Source: Paenibacillus sp. USDA918EY (GTDB lineage Bacteria; Bacillota; Bacilli; Paenibacillales; Paenibacillaceae). Taken from it: 64,000 nt of DNA. This document shows, piece by piece, positions 35,332 to 44,671 of the stretch (position 1 is its first letter; every line of letters begins with the position of its first letter). Location: assembly GCF_009870825.1 (NCBI RefSeq), contig NZ_WTWY01000010.1, forward strand, positions 62,001 through 126,000. The letters are read 5' to 3'. The translations under genes and the position numbers were made by a program. The notes below the pieces were generated by a model. That model was not told the DNA's origin, ran no database searches, and saw only the letters and a program-made list of their open reading frames with translations.

Positions 35332-35368
35332 AAAAAAACGCTACTGACAACAGTGTGTCAGTAGCGTT
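35332..35368 (-). terminator. Terminator overlapping the WYL regulator stop
   Basis: A perfect 12-bp stem (35337-35348 with 35357-35368) is followed on the minus strand by seven T. The stop codon of the WYL gene (35358-35360) lies inside the stem. Confidence 0.8.
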
Positions 35369-36305
35369 TTAAGATGTTTTCAGCTTCTTCCAGTATTCGG
35401 CGTCGGAAGGACTCCGGCTCCAGCACCTCCACATCCCCGCCCCAACCGAGGACCACGGGCATCAGCTCCTCCGGCCGTCGCACGCGAAAGACGACCCGCA
35501 AACCGTCCTCCCGCTCTTCCGTTTCTTCCAAATAATAATGAGCGGTTTCGGCGATTCTGTCGGCCAGTTCCGGATTGGCCCGAACCACCACCCGAACGTT
35601 GCGGTCATCGGGCGGGCGGTAACGGTTCAAATCGAACCCGGGCGGCATGGAAAAGCGCTCCTCCAGCACGGCAAGCTCCGTCATCCGCGACAATCGGAAA
35701 TGGCGGAGATCCTGCCGCAGGTCGCAGCGCGCGAGCAACATCCAATTGCCCTGAACGAGCGTTAGTCCATAGGGGGCCGCTTCCCTTATATTCTTCCGAT
35801 TGCCGTCCGATTCCGGCATTTTTTTCAGATAAGTAAACCGAATTTTACGGCGCTCCAGAATCGCACGCCGGACTTGCCCAAGATACTCCTTTTCCTTCCG
35901 GCGGGTTTCCGATTCGCCTGCTTGGAGAAGCCGCATCGTTTCCCGTACGCGCGTCGACTCGCTGAGCACCGGTTCCGGCAAAATCGCTTCGATTTTTCGT
36001 TTCGCCGCCTTCGCTGCGGGACTGTATTCCTCATCCAGCCTTTGCTCGATAAAATCCGCCCCCATCAGCAGAGCCACGGCCTCTTCGGCCGTAAAGCTGA
36101 CCGGCGGGAGAAAATACCCCTCCATCAGGGAATATCCCTGTCCGGGAGCTCCGACAATCGGAACTCCCGCTTCGCTCAAAGCTTGAATGTCACGGTAGAT
36201 GGTCCGGACGCTTGTCTCGAATTGGGCCGCCAAATCTTCCGCCCGAACCAGCTTGCTCCGCTGCAGCTCAAGCGTAATGGCCAGCTGCCGTTCCGTTTTG
36301 TTCAT
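35358..36305 (-). CDS. YafY family HTH/WYL-domain transcriptional regulator
   Basis: A 315-residue regulator. An HTH_11 domain (QLAITLELQRSKLVRAEDLA, then TSVRTIYRDIQALSEAGVPI) is followed by GQGYSLMEGYFLPPVSFTAE. The WYL domain has LVQGNWMLLARCDLRQDLRH and FRLSRMTEL. The C-terminal WCX-type part ends the protein. WYL proteins often sense nucleic-acid or small ligands and control stress genes; DinB lies downstream and may be its target. GGGGTG precedes the ATG. Confidence 0.87.
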   Translation of the reverse strand: MNKTERQLAITLELQRSKLVRAEDLAAQFETSVRTIYRDIQALSEAGVPIVGAPGQGYSLMEGYFLPPVSFTAEEAVALLMGADFIEQRLDEEYSPAAKAAKRKIEAILPEPVLSESTRVRETMRLLQAGESETRRKEKEYLGQVRRAILERRKIRFTYLKKMPESDGNRKNIREAAPYGLTLVQGNWMLLARCDLRQDLRHFRLSRMTELAVLEERFSMPPGFDLNRYRPPDDRNVRVVVRANPELADRIAETAHYYLEETEEREDGLRVVFRVRRPEELMPVVLGWGGDVEVLEPESFRRRILEEAENILKRY

Positions 36306-36461
36306 ATTTTCACCCCGCTGGACGGATCAACCGCAAGATATATGGATAAATGATTCATGGTAGGTAAATCTTTTGGCATCCATGTTCCTCTATAATCTTT
36401 ACTTGCCATGAGATTTTAACATATTACATTTTGGGTTGAAAGCGGGGATCGGAAAGAGTGT

Positions 36462-37655
36462 TTATCGGCCAATTTCTCCAGGGCTTGGTCTCTTGCGGGA
36501 GCGGGCCAGCATCACGGTGCCCAAAAGGGCCGTCATAACGGCAATCATGACCATCGGACTGTATCGATTCATTTGATATAGAGTCGTGCTTAGAATAGGT
36601 GCGATGATGGCGGAAATCCCCTGCATGGCCGCAACCAAACCGGCAACGCCTCCTTGCTGCTCGTTACTCCCGGACAAAGAAGCGCCTGCCATAAACCCGG
36701 TCATCATCAATCCCGATCCGAGTCCGAAAACAAAAAACGCCAAATAGTAAAAGGGAAGGTAAGTCGTAAGCAGGAATATGAACATACTTGCTACAAGAAT
36801 CAAGGAACCAAGCAGGATCATCGGCCGCGGCTCCCATTTCAGCCATTTGGATTGAACGACTTGGGAAATGAGCATAGCCACGCCGGTAAACATTAATCCG
36901 AAAGAAACCGTCCCCGCCAATTGATCGGAGGGCAAACCCAGTTGGTCCTGCAGGTAAAACCCGCCGACGACCTGAATCGTGACGAGCCCGATCATAGTCA
37001 CTAACGCAGCAAATAGATAAAACCGCAAACCGGGTTGAAACAGACTGACTTTGGCGGCCTCCTTCTGTGACGCCGGTTTCGTTGCAGGCATCAGCAGCAG
37101 CGTGACGGCCAAGGCGATAACTGCCATCGCAATGCCAAAATATAAAGGCCACAGCAAACCGATGAATGTGAATACGCCGGCAACGGCCGGCCCCAAAACA
37201 AGTCCAAGCCCATTGGCGGCGCTAATGATGGCCATGCCGCGTCCTCTTTCTTTCCCTTCTGTCACATCCCCCATATAAGCCTGCGAGGAGGACAGGATGG
37301 CCGGAATGAACAGACTGACCAAGCTTCGCGCTGCAATCATCAGGAACAGCAGGAGTCCTCCGCTAAGCCAATGGTGAAGTCCGCCATAGAAGGTGATTGT
37401 CAACAACAACATGCTGATCGCCATGCCGATAAACCCGATTAGTATAACCGGTTTCCGCCCCTTTGCATCGCTGATATTTCCCCATACCGGAGCCATGATC
37501 GCCATCATAATCGATCCGGTTGAAATCAGGATGCCGGAGTGGATCTCCCGGAGCCCCAATTCCCGAATGAGCGACGGCGTAATCGGAGCCAGGAGCATAA
37601 GCCCCAGCATCGCTACGAAAACACTAAAAAAGACACTACCCCTAACTTTGTTCAT
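36462..37655 (-). CDS. MFS transporter, DHA1 multidrug/siderophore-exporter type
   Basis: A 397-residue membrane transporter with 12 hydrophobic segments. MLGLMLLAPITPSLIRELGL opens it, and GNISDAKGRKPVILIGFIGM contains the A-motif (G-x3-D-x2-G-R-K). LGLVLGPAVAGVF is the antiporter motif C. AAAAAGGAG lies nine bases before the ATG. It follows a PchR-like AraC gene by 99 bases on the same strand; such pairs often export siderophores or drugs, but no siderophore biosynthesis gene is in the window. Confidence 0.85.
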   Translation of the reverse strand: MNKVRGSVFFSVFVAMLGLMLLAPITPSLIRELGLREIHSGILISTGSIMMAIMAPVWGNISDAKGRKPVILIGFIGMAISMLLLTITFYGGLHHWLSGGLLLFLMIAARSLVSLFIPAILSSSQAYMGDVTEGKERGRGMAIISAANGLGLVLGPAVAGVFTFIGLLWPLYFGIAMAVIALAVTLLLMPATKPASQKEAAKVSLFQPGLRFYLFAALVTMIGLVTIQVVGGFYLQDQLGLPSDQLAGTVSFGLMFTGVAMLISQVVQSKWLKWEPRPMILLGSLILVASMFIFLLTTYLPFYYLAFFVFGLGSGLMMTGFMAGASLSGSNEQQGGVAGLVAAMQGISAIIAPILSTTLYQMNRYSPMVMIAVMTALLGTVMLARSRKRPSPGEIGR

Positions 37656-37754
37656 GCGTTACACTCCTTTTTTAAAATCATCATTTGATGTGGAGTATAA
37701 GCGAATGGGGCGGTGTCTTCTCCCTCGATACGGATAACATTGCGGTCAAACGGA

Positions 37755-38711
37755 TTAAAATCTTCTTTTCACCTCGGACGGCTTCATGCCGTATTTTCGA
37801 AAAAACTGCTCGGAAAACGCGCTAACATTGCTATACCCTACAGTCATCGCGGCTTGTGTCACATTAGCGGATTGGTTTTTCAGAAGGCTCATCGCATGGT
37901 CGAGGCGGATTTGTCTTACATATTCGAAAACGGTCAGGCCAAAACAAGCTTTGAATCCCATCTTCAGTTTAAAATCGTTCAACCCGGTCATTTTTGCCAA
38001 TGCCAGCAGGGAAGGAGGGTCTGCCATATTGGATTCAAGCACTTGCTTCGCCTTATGCAATTTTTGGATATCCCCTTTAGACAAGCCTTGGGGTCTGGGC
38101 GTCAGAAAAAATAATTGATTCATATGCAGGTTTAAAAGCTCCAATGCGGACGCTTCCATCATTAACAGGGATCTGTCGGCATTGTTGAAATCCGCGATTA
38201 ATTGCTTAATCAATACCATGCTTCTGGCGTCAGGTTCAAAATCATAGGAGCGGAAGGCCTGCCCTTTCAGGAGCCGGTTAAACTCGAAGTTCACATTCGG
38301 CGAAGCGGTCAATTGATTTGCCGCAAAATCGAATAATGGAACCGGAATAGCCAGTGAAAGCGAAACATACTGATCTTGCGCCGAAGGATAAAACTGAGCT
38401 TGGAAGTCCTGAATCAAAGCAAGCGCCCCCCGCCCAACCGGAGTTTCATGTTCCCGTCCCGACACAACCACCTGGCGTTGGCCGGAAAGCGTAAACTGAA
38501 GGTCAACCATACGTCCTCCGGAAGTAAAACAAAAAGGATACGGTTCATGATAACGAATATCGTGGTACACGATTTCGATCCCGCTGTAAGTCGTGACCTT
38601 ATAAGCTTTCCCGGTACCGACTTCGGATCGAAGCATATAAGAAATGCCGTTCTTTTGGCTAAATAACGTTTCACCGAAATATCGCTGAGAAATGGAATTT
38701 AATGATTCCAC
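37755..38711 (-). CDS. AraC family regulator (PchR-like)
   Basis: A 318-residue regulator. The C-terminal tandem HTH reads SLLALAKMTGLNDFKLKMGF, KACFGLTVFEYVRQIRLDHA and MTVGYSNVSAFSEQFFRKYG. The N-terminal half resembles the PchR/YbtA group that senses ferric siderophores. I chose the GTG at 38711, which is eight bases after AGAGG; an upstream in-frame GTG (38720) overlaps the ribosome site. It lies directly upstream of the MFS exporter and probably controls it. Confidence 0.84.
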   Translation of the reverse strand: MESLNSISQRYFGETLFSQKNGISYMLRSEVGTGKAYKVTTYSGIEIVYHDIRYHEPYPFCFTSGGRMVDLQFTLSGQRQVVVSGREHETPVGRGALALIQDFQAQFYPSAQDQYVSLSLAIPVPLFDFAANQLTASPNVNFEFNRLLKGQAFRSYDFEPDARSMVLIKQLIADFNNADRSLLMMEASALELLNLHMNQLFFLTPRPQGLSKGDIQKLHKAKQVLESNMADPPSLLALAKMTGLNDFKLKMGFKACFGLTVFEYVRQIRLDHAMSLLKNQSANVTQAAMTVGYSNVSAFSEQFFRKYGMKPSEVKRRF

Positions 38712-39206
38712 AACAATCACCTCTATACGACGGTTTTACCGAACTTTCGAATGCGTATCGAGGACGGATCACTCGTACCACGCAATCATACGGGAATGAA
38801 CCGGGAATCTCAATGATGAATGGGGCGGCTTCGCCGCACCGAAACATGCAGCCGAACCAACCGAATGATCAGTCCGAGCGACCGTATATATTGCCATACG
38901 ATGAGTATGAATATGAATCCATTTATAAGCAAGTATTTTTGCAAAATGCTTAGAAAAGATCCCGCTATGTCAGTTGCCCATTCAGGATGTTGATTAATCC
39001 CGGAAGCAAATAACAAACATGTTTTTGTTATTATTTTATTAGTTTAATAAAATAACTTTATGTTGCCAATAATTCCCCCTCATGGTAGTATAATGTCTCG
39101 AAAAGGGATAAATAAAGCGGTTTCAAATGAAGTTTTCGACATTTTTGTTAGTTTATCAATTCGCTTTGTTAGCCCTTTATCTTTTCACGGCAAAGGGGAG
39201 TTTTCT
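38712..39206. promoter_or_regulatory. Intergenic region upstream of the SLH/GH26 gene
   Basis: An AT-rich 495-bp gap between divergent genes. Two inverted repeats lie side by side: AATAACAA/TTGTTATT (39009-39016 and 39025-39032) and ATTTTATTA/TAATAAAAT (39033-39041 and 39045-39053). They may be operators of the mannanase gene or a leader structure. An 83-codon frame at 38702-38953 lacks a convincing ribosome site and I do not call it. Confidence 0.4.
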
Positions 39207-42200
39207 ATGAATGCATCAACAAAATGGTTGAGCACCGCCTTGTCGGCGGTATTGTTCGCTTCGCTGCTGTCTTCTCCCGTTAACGGAACCGCAGCCTCTC
39301 AAACGACCGGCGGCAGCAAAGCAGCCGACGACATTGCAGGACATTGGGCTCAGGCAAGCATTCAAAAATGGAAGGGCAACGCTTTAATACAGGGTTACCC
39401 GGACGGAACCTTTCATCCCAACGGGGAAATCACGCGGGCCGAATTCGTGTCGCTGCTGAACCAACTGTTCGGCTTTGCGGCGCAGTCGAAAGAAGCCTTT
39501 GCGGATGTGCCTGCCGACGCTTGGTTTGCAAACGCTTTCTCTTCCGCCAGAGAAGCCGGATACTATAAGGGATACCCGGGCAACGAGGCCAAACCAAACC
39601 GTCCGCTCACCCGCCAGGACGCAGCGGTGCTGCTGGCCCGGGCATTTGAATTGGGCGCAAGCGAAGCCGCCTCCCCCCTTCCCTATTCGGACCGGGAAAA
39701 GATCGGGGCGTATGCGCGCGAAGCGGTCCGGACGCTCTCCGGCATTTTCCAGGGCTATCCGAACGGAACCTTTCGCCCCGAGGGACATATCTCGCGCGCG
39801 GAGGTTTTCACCTTGATCGATAAACTGGTCAGCACCTATTACCCGGCCGCGGGTACTTTTAGCGCCGGGAAGATCTCCGGCAACGCCGTGGTGAACCACG
39901 GGGATGTCGTCCTGAAGGACGCCGTCATCCAAGGCAACCTCTATCTGGCGCCGGGGATCGGCGATGGCAGGATTACCCTCGACCATGTCACCGTGCAGGG
40001 AACCCTCTTTATCGAAGGCGGCGGGCAGATCGTCATTTTGAAGGACTCCGTGCTCCGGACCGTCCTCATCAACCGCCGCGACGGTCAGGTTCAAGTGCAG
40101 CTGTCCGGCACGACCCGTATCGGGCAGCTGACGGCAAACAGCGCGTCGCGGCTGGACGCAGGTGACGCCTCAACGATCGACAGCGCCGAATTCAACCGCG
40201 CCGTGCAGCTGAACCTCGGCGCGGGCGCCTCCGTCACCTCCCTGACCGTAACCCCGTCGGCCGCCGGCACCGCGATCACGGGTACGGGAAGCATCAAGCA
40301 GGCGGTGATCCAAGGCACCGGCGTAACATTAAACGGCACCGCCCTGCAGCCGGGAACCGTCACCATCTCCGCAGGAACGATCGGCACAGGTTCGGTGTCG
40401 TCCGGTACCTCGGGGGCAGGCGGCAGCTCTTCCGGCAGCCCAGGCGGTTCTTCTTCCGGCGGCAGCGGAAGCGGAAATGGCGGGGGCAATGAGGGCGGTC
40501 CGGTGGAGACTGTCCCGACCGTCAATCTGGTGGACGCGGCGGCAACCGACCGAACCAGGTCGCTGTTCGTCTATTTGAACCAGCTCCGCGGCAAAAACAT
40601 CCTGTTCGGCCAGCAGCACGCCACGACCGAAGGCTTGTCCATCACGGCGAAGGACGGGACGCAGTCGGATACCTTCAACAGCGTAGGCGCCTACCCGGGG
40701 CTATTCGGCTGGGATACGCTGAGCCTGGAAGGCAAAGAAAAGCCGGGCGTCGCCGGCAACGCCGAGCAGAGCCGGGACAATCTTGTCGCCGTGATGAAAA
40801 AAGCCTACGCGGACGGCGGCGTGCTGACGCTCAGCTCGCATATGCCGAACTTCGTCACGGGCGGGGATTTTTACGACACCAAAGGCAACGTGGTTTCCCA
40901 CATCCTGCCGGGCGGGGACAAAAACGCGGCGTATAACGCTTTTCTCGACCGAATCGCCGATTTCGCCCTACACCTCAAGACGGACGACGGCAAGCCGATT
41001 CCCGTCATCTTCCGGCCGTTCCATGAGCAGAGCGGCAGCTGGTTCTGGTGGGGAGCCGCTTTTACGACGGCCGACGAATACAAGGAGATTTACCGCTATA
41101 CGGTCGAATATCTCCGCGACAAAAAAGGCGTTCACAACTTCCTTTACGCCTACTCGCCCGGCGGCGGTTTTGGCGACTCCGCCGACACCTATCTGAAAAC
41201 CTATCCGGGCGACGACTACGTCGACGTTCTCGGTTTCGACAGCTATTACAACGGCGAAGGCGACTCCTGGTTCAACGGCGTGAAGACCGAAGCCAAAACC
41301 GTGTCCCAAATCGCCGACAGCCGCGGCAAGGTCGCTGCTTTCACCGAATTCGGCTATCAGAAAATGAAAATCAAGGGCAACACCACCCCCGACTTCTACA
41401 CGAAGCTGGCGGGCACGCTCCAATCCGACCCGGTCGCGAAAAAGATGGCGTACATGCAAACCTGGGCCAATTTTGGACCGGATTCCGTTTACGTCCCTTA
41501 TCCGACCGGCGATCCGAACCAGGAGCATGAAATGCTGCCGGACTTCAAGAAGTTCTATCAGGACGCGTACACGCTGTTCAGCGACGGCGTGACCGGTGCT
41601 TACGATAAAAAGGTCAACACGGCGTCCGGGCGGGGTTTCATGCATGTCGCCTCTCCGACCCACCAAAGCACGATCAAAGACGCCTCGACCGTGCTCCGCG
41701 CCCGCGTCCTGAATGAAACGCCGGACCGCGTCGTGTACAGCATCCAAGGCTCTGATGCCGAATACCCGATGGCGCTGAACCCGGACAGCGGCTACTACGA
41801 AGCGGAGTGGACGCCGGCGGCAAGCCTGAACGGCAAAACCGTGGACTTTACCGTCAAAATCTACGGCAAAAACGGCGCCGTCCTGCATCAGCAAACGAAC
41901 ACCGTGTTCGTGAAAATCAGCGAGGTGCTCGCCGGGGCCTACACCTTCGATGCTGCCGCGGACGTCGAAGGCATCCAATACAACGGCGAATATACCGATT
42001 CGCTGAAGGAAACGCATGACGGAAGCGTGGCGCACAGCGATTTTAACGGCGGATCCTTGAAGATCAGCGCGCCGCATCTGAACGGAACCGACTCATGGCA
42101 GGAGCTGAAGCTGGAGCTGAAAAATGCCAAAACCAAGGCCGGGGCCAGCTCGCTTGCGGATATCAAACGGGTCAAAATGGACGTGTGGGTGCCCGTATCC

Positions 42201-43643
42201 GCCGGGGAGACCAGCGCTAACGCCAGCCTGCGTGCCGTCGGCCAGCTCCCGCCGGATTGGAGCAATAAATACGGCATGGATACGACGTATGTCCCGCTCG
42301 CTTCCCTGCCGAAGGAGACGATCGACGGCGTGGAATACGTCAAATTCAGCCCGACGATCGATTTTACGAATACGGACGCCCTGGCGGCAGCCGACGACAT
42401 CGCCTTGTCCATCGTGGGCAGCGGGCTGAATTCGGGCGGCGAAGCGCTTCCGGTCTATGTCGATAACATCCGCCTTTACAACGCTTATAACGAGACGTCG
42501 GGAGACCCCGCAATGGTCGACGACTTCGAGGGATATTTGGGCAGCAGCGACGCCCTTGCCGGCAAGTTCGTCCACGCCGGCGGCGACCCGGCGAGCGCTG
42601 CGCTGGACGGCGTGCATAAGCATGGCGGCAGCTACGGGCTGAAATACACGTACACGCTGGCGGGCAGCGGCTACGCCGGGATCACCAAGGCGATGAACGG
42701 CGCCGATTGGTCCGGCTACAACGCCTTGCAATTCTGGTACCAGCCGGACGGCCAGGGGCAGAAGCTGGTGATGCAAATCAACGTGGGCGGCAAAACGTAC
42801 GAATATTACCCCGACACGAAAACAACCGAACCTGCCCTGATCACCGCGCCGTTCCATGAATTCAAGCCCGCCAACGGCGCAACCGGCACGCTAACGAAGA
42901 CGAACCTGAAGAACGTCCAGGCCTTTTCGATCTACACCAACGCCGTGCCGGACGGCCATCGGCTGACGTCGTCCATGTATTTTGACGACATCCATGCGCT
43001 GCTTGATCCGAATGCCGGCACCGTGCCCAGCGGCAGCGAAAGCGGCGGCATCGCGCCCGGCGTGCTGTTCGATTTTAACGACAGCATTGCCGGCTGGACG
43101 CTAAACGACAATACGCTGGGCGCGGACAACCTCGCGAACCCCGAAGACGGCGGCAGCAAGGTTCTCAGCGCAGATTTCCCGGCCACGGCTGCCGGCGACC
43201 AGCATTTCGAGCTCGCCTACATGAGCGACCAGGACCTCAGCCAAGGCGGCACGTTAAAGGTTCGAGCCAGAGTCGCCGGCGGCGCCGCCAAAGCCAAGCT
43301 GTTCATCAAAACGGGCGCGAACTGGGCTTGGGCTTCAACCGATGAAGTGGAGCTGACCGGCGAATATCAGTGGATCACGCTCAGCCTGAACGGCAAGGAC
43401 ATCCAAGGCGAAGCCATCGACAAGACGCTGATCAAAGCGATCGGCCTGCAGATTTCCTCGCCGAACGGGCAAGGAAAAATGACGGTGTACGTGGATGACG
43501 TGACCCTGGACGAAAAAGAGCTGGATGCCGGGGCGAGTGACACCCTCCGTCTTGAAGAAAAAACAACCGGAGATAGGGCAACCGATGAACCGGATGATGC
43601 CGCTGATCAAGAAAAAACATTAGGCGAAGGAAGCGGCCAATAG
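39207..43643 (+). CDS. SLH-anchored GH26 beta-mannanase with multiple CBMs
   Basis: A 1478-residue cell-surface enzyme. A signal peptide (WLSTALSAVLFASLLSSPVN) is followed by three SLH domains (about residues 40-215; DIAGHWAQASIQKW, GYPDGTFHPNGEITRAEF, GYPNGTFRPEGHISRAE) that bind wall polymer. A repetitive beta-strand region (220-390) and a Gly/Ser linker (395-432) precede the GH26 barrel (440-790), with acid/base Glu607 in RPFHEQSGSWFWWG and nucleophile Glu714 in FTEFGYQ. An Ig-like segment, a CBM27/23-like module (about 908-1092), a CBM11-like module (1100-1266) and a further beta-sandwich (1285-1435) follow. It would hydrolyse beta-mannan at the cell surface. AAAGGGGAG precedes the ATG at 39207. 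Confidence 0.9.
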   Translation: MNASTKWLSTALSAVLFASLLSSPVNGTAASQTTGGSKAADDIAGHWAQASIQKWKGNALIQGYPDGTFHPNGEITRAEFVSLLNQLFGFAAQSKEAFADVPADAWFANAFSSAREAGYYKGYPGNEAKPNRPLTRQDAAVLLARAFELGASEAASPLPYSDREKIGAYAREAVRTLSGIFQGYPNGTFRPEGHISRAEVFTLIDKLVSTYYPAAGTFSAGKISGNAVVNHGDVVLKDAVIQGNLYLAPGIGDGRITLDHVTVQGTLFIEGGGQIVILKDSVLRTVLINRRDGQVQVQLSGTTRIGQLTANSASRLDAGDASTIDSAEFNRAVQLNLGAGASVTSLTVTPSAAGTAITGTGSIKQAVIQGTGVTLNGTALQPGTVTISAGTIGTGSVSSGTSGAGGSSSGSPGGSSSGGSGSGNGGGNEGGPVETVPTVNLVDAAATDRTRSLFVYLNQLRGKNILFGQQHATTEGLSITAKDGTQSDTFNSVGAYPGLFGWDTLSLEGKEKPGVAGNAEQSRDNLVAVMKKAYADGGVLTLSSHMPNFVTGGDFYDTKGNVVSHILPGGDKNAAYNAFLDRIADFALHLKTDDGKPIPVIFRPFHEQSGSWFWWGAAFTTADEYKEIYRYTVEYLRDKKGVHNFLYAYSPGGGFGDSADTYLKTYPGDDYVDVLGFDSYYNGEGDSWFNGVKTEAKTVSQIADSRGKVAAFTEFGYQKMKIKGNTTPDFYTKLAGTLQSDPVAKKMAYMQTWANFGPDSVYVPYPTGDPNQEHEMLPDFKKFYQDAYTLFSDGVTGAYDKKVNTASGRGFMHVASPTHQSTIKDASTVLRARVLNETPDRVVYSIQGSDAEYPMALNPDSGYYEAEWTPAASLNGKTVDFTVKIYGKNGAVLHQQTNTVFVKISEVLAGAYTFDAAADVEGIQYNGEYTDSLKETHDGSVAHSDFNGGSLKISAPHLNGTDSWQELKLELKNAKTKAGASSLADIKRVKMDVWVPVSAGETSANASLRAVGQLPPDWSNKYGMDTTYVPLASLPKETIDGVEYVKFSPTIDFTNTDALAAADDIALSIVGSGLNSGGEALPVYVDNIRLYNAYNETSGDPAMVDDFEGYLGSSDALAGKFVHAGGDPASAALDGVHKHGGSYGLKYTYTLAGSGYAGITKAMNGADWSGYNALQFWYQPDGQGQKLVMQINVGGKTYEYYPDTKTTEPALITAPFHEFKPANGATGTLTKTNLKNVQAFSIYTNAVPDGHRLTSSMYFDDIHALLDPNAGTVPSGSESGGIAPGVLFDFNDSIAGWTLNDNTLGADNLANPEDGGSKVLSADFPATAAGDQHFELAYMSDQDLSQGGTLKVRARVAGGAAKAKLFIKTGANWAWASTDEVELTGEYQWITLSLNGKDIQGEAIDKTLIKAIGLQISSPNGQGKMTVYVDDVTLDEKELDAGASDTLRLEEKTTGDRATDEPDDAADQEKTLGEGSGQ

Positions 43644-43691
43644 AATATGCTTCTGGTATAGACGGGGAATTTGTTTTAAACTCATAATGAC

Positions 43692-43725
43692 AAAAAAAAA
43701 GGATGCTTGCCGGAAGCAAGCATCC
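43692..43725 (-). terminator. Strong hairpin, minus-strand terminator
   Basis: A perfect 10-bp stem (GGATGCTTGC with GCAAGCATCC, 5-base loop) is followed on the minus strand by nine T. On the plus strand it lies 58 bases after the mannanase stop but has no T-run. Confidence 0.7.
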
Positions 43726-43816
43726 TCATGCTGTCGAAAGAGTTATGGCAGCCTCTTTAATATCATGTGATAGGAGATGGGATCTATTGAACCTTCGACG
43801 AAAGGAATTATTCAAA

Positions 43817-43996
43817 ATGTACAAGGTTCGCAAAAGATATCTTTTGGATTTTGTCGCATTACCATTCATTATTGCTTTTGCAACGTTCACATCAAATCCT
43901 CAATCGCCTCTTACAAAGTATATACTCACCTATCTAACCCTACTCTTTTTATCCTTATTAATCTTTGCGTTAATTCATCGAAATACTAAAAAGTGA
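43817..43996 (+). CDS. Small hydrophobic protein (59 aa)
   Basis: A short protein with a basic N-terminus (MYKVRKRYLLDFVALPF) and two hydrophobic stretches (LLDFVALPFIIAFATF and YLTLLFLSLLIFALIH), ending in HRNTKK. AAAGGAA lies nine bases before the ATG. I recognise no family. It lies in an AT-rich stretch between the mannanase and a minus-strand membrane protein. It is probably a real small membrane protein, but the length makes chance possible. Confidence 0.5.
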   Translation: MYKVRKRYLLDFVALPFIIAFATFTSNPQSPLTKYILTYLTLLFLSLLIFALIHRNTKK

Positions 43997-44145
43997 CTAT
44001 TACTCCATGCAACGATCCCTTCAATCCTCGATCGCCTGATACATCATCGTGCAAGACGGTAGAAGCAATGACCACCGATCATTTGTCGAGTTCTCCTTTA
44101 TGCCTCATATTGTAATGGGCCGATGCGCAAATAGACACGCCTTCC

Positions 44146-44517
44146 CTACTGAAACTGCGGCTTCAGCATTTCATCAAAGTAGGTGCGGCGGGCTTCTTCG
44201 CTGTCAAACTGAAGCATCACTTCGGCCGCATCGCTATAAGCCCGGCAGCGTTTTGAACTCTGTCCGGCAAAATACAGCAGGCCAATATAAATGATCATTA
44301 CATACAGGCTCCATGACGTAAAAGAAAGCTGGTGGACAAGCGCCAACCTTGATGTCCAAAAAACAGCCCCCAAAAAGACGACGAGCCCTATTTTGATGAG
44401 AGATTCATTAAAAAGCAGCCAATTTTCGCTTCGGAGCTGCCTGGTGATAATTTCGTTTTTGGTCATGTACAAGTAGCTTTCACATGCTTTGAGGTAATGC
44501 TTGTTATATACTTTCAT
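44146..44517 (-). CDS. Uncharacterised membrane protein (123 aa)
   Basis: No family recognised. Two transmembrane segments are clear: IKIGLVVFLGAVFWTSRLAL and WSLYVMIIYIGLLYFAG. The N-terminal 45 and C-terminal 35 residues are charged and face the same side. GGGGGAG lies four bases before the ATG. It is divergent from the ECF sigma factor gene 155 bases away and could be part of the same response. Confidence 0.7.
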   Translation of the reverse strand: MKVYNKHYLKACESYLYMTKNEIITRQLRSENWLLFNESLIKIGLVVFLGAVFWTSRLALVHQLSFTSWSLYVMIIYIGLLYFAGQSSKRCRAYSDAAEVMLQFDSEEARRTYFDEMLKPQFQ

Positions 44518-44671
44518 CGTTCTCCCCCACCAATCCCCTTACTCGATCGATATGCCAAAAAACTTATAAGGGAATCAATTCTCTATTTTTAAATAAATTC
44601 CTTTTAACACCGAACCCTTTTCCGATAGAGAGGCAATATAGTGTGTAAGCAGCTTACAGGAGGGCCCTCTG

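Noticed and set aside
38702..38953. An 83-codon plus-strand frame ending YDEYEYESIYKQVFLQNA
   Set aside because: It overlaps the start of the AraC gene, has no good ribosome site, and its N-terminal half is low-complexity; the end looks protein-like but the evidence is too weak.
40968..42077. A 369-codon minus-strand frame
   Set aside because: It is antisense to the GH26 domain, which has both catalytic Glu motifs.
44605..44640. A GAACCC element as a possible ECF -35 autoregulated promoter of the sigma factor gene
   Set aside because: No convincing -10 element is found at 16-17 bases spacing.
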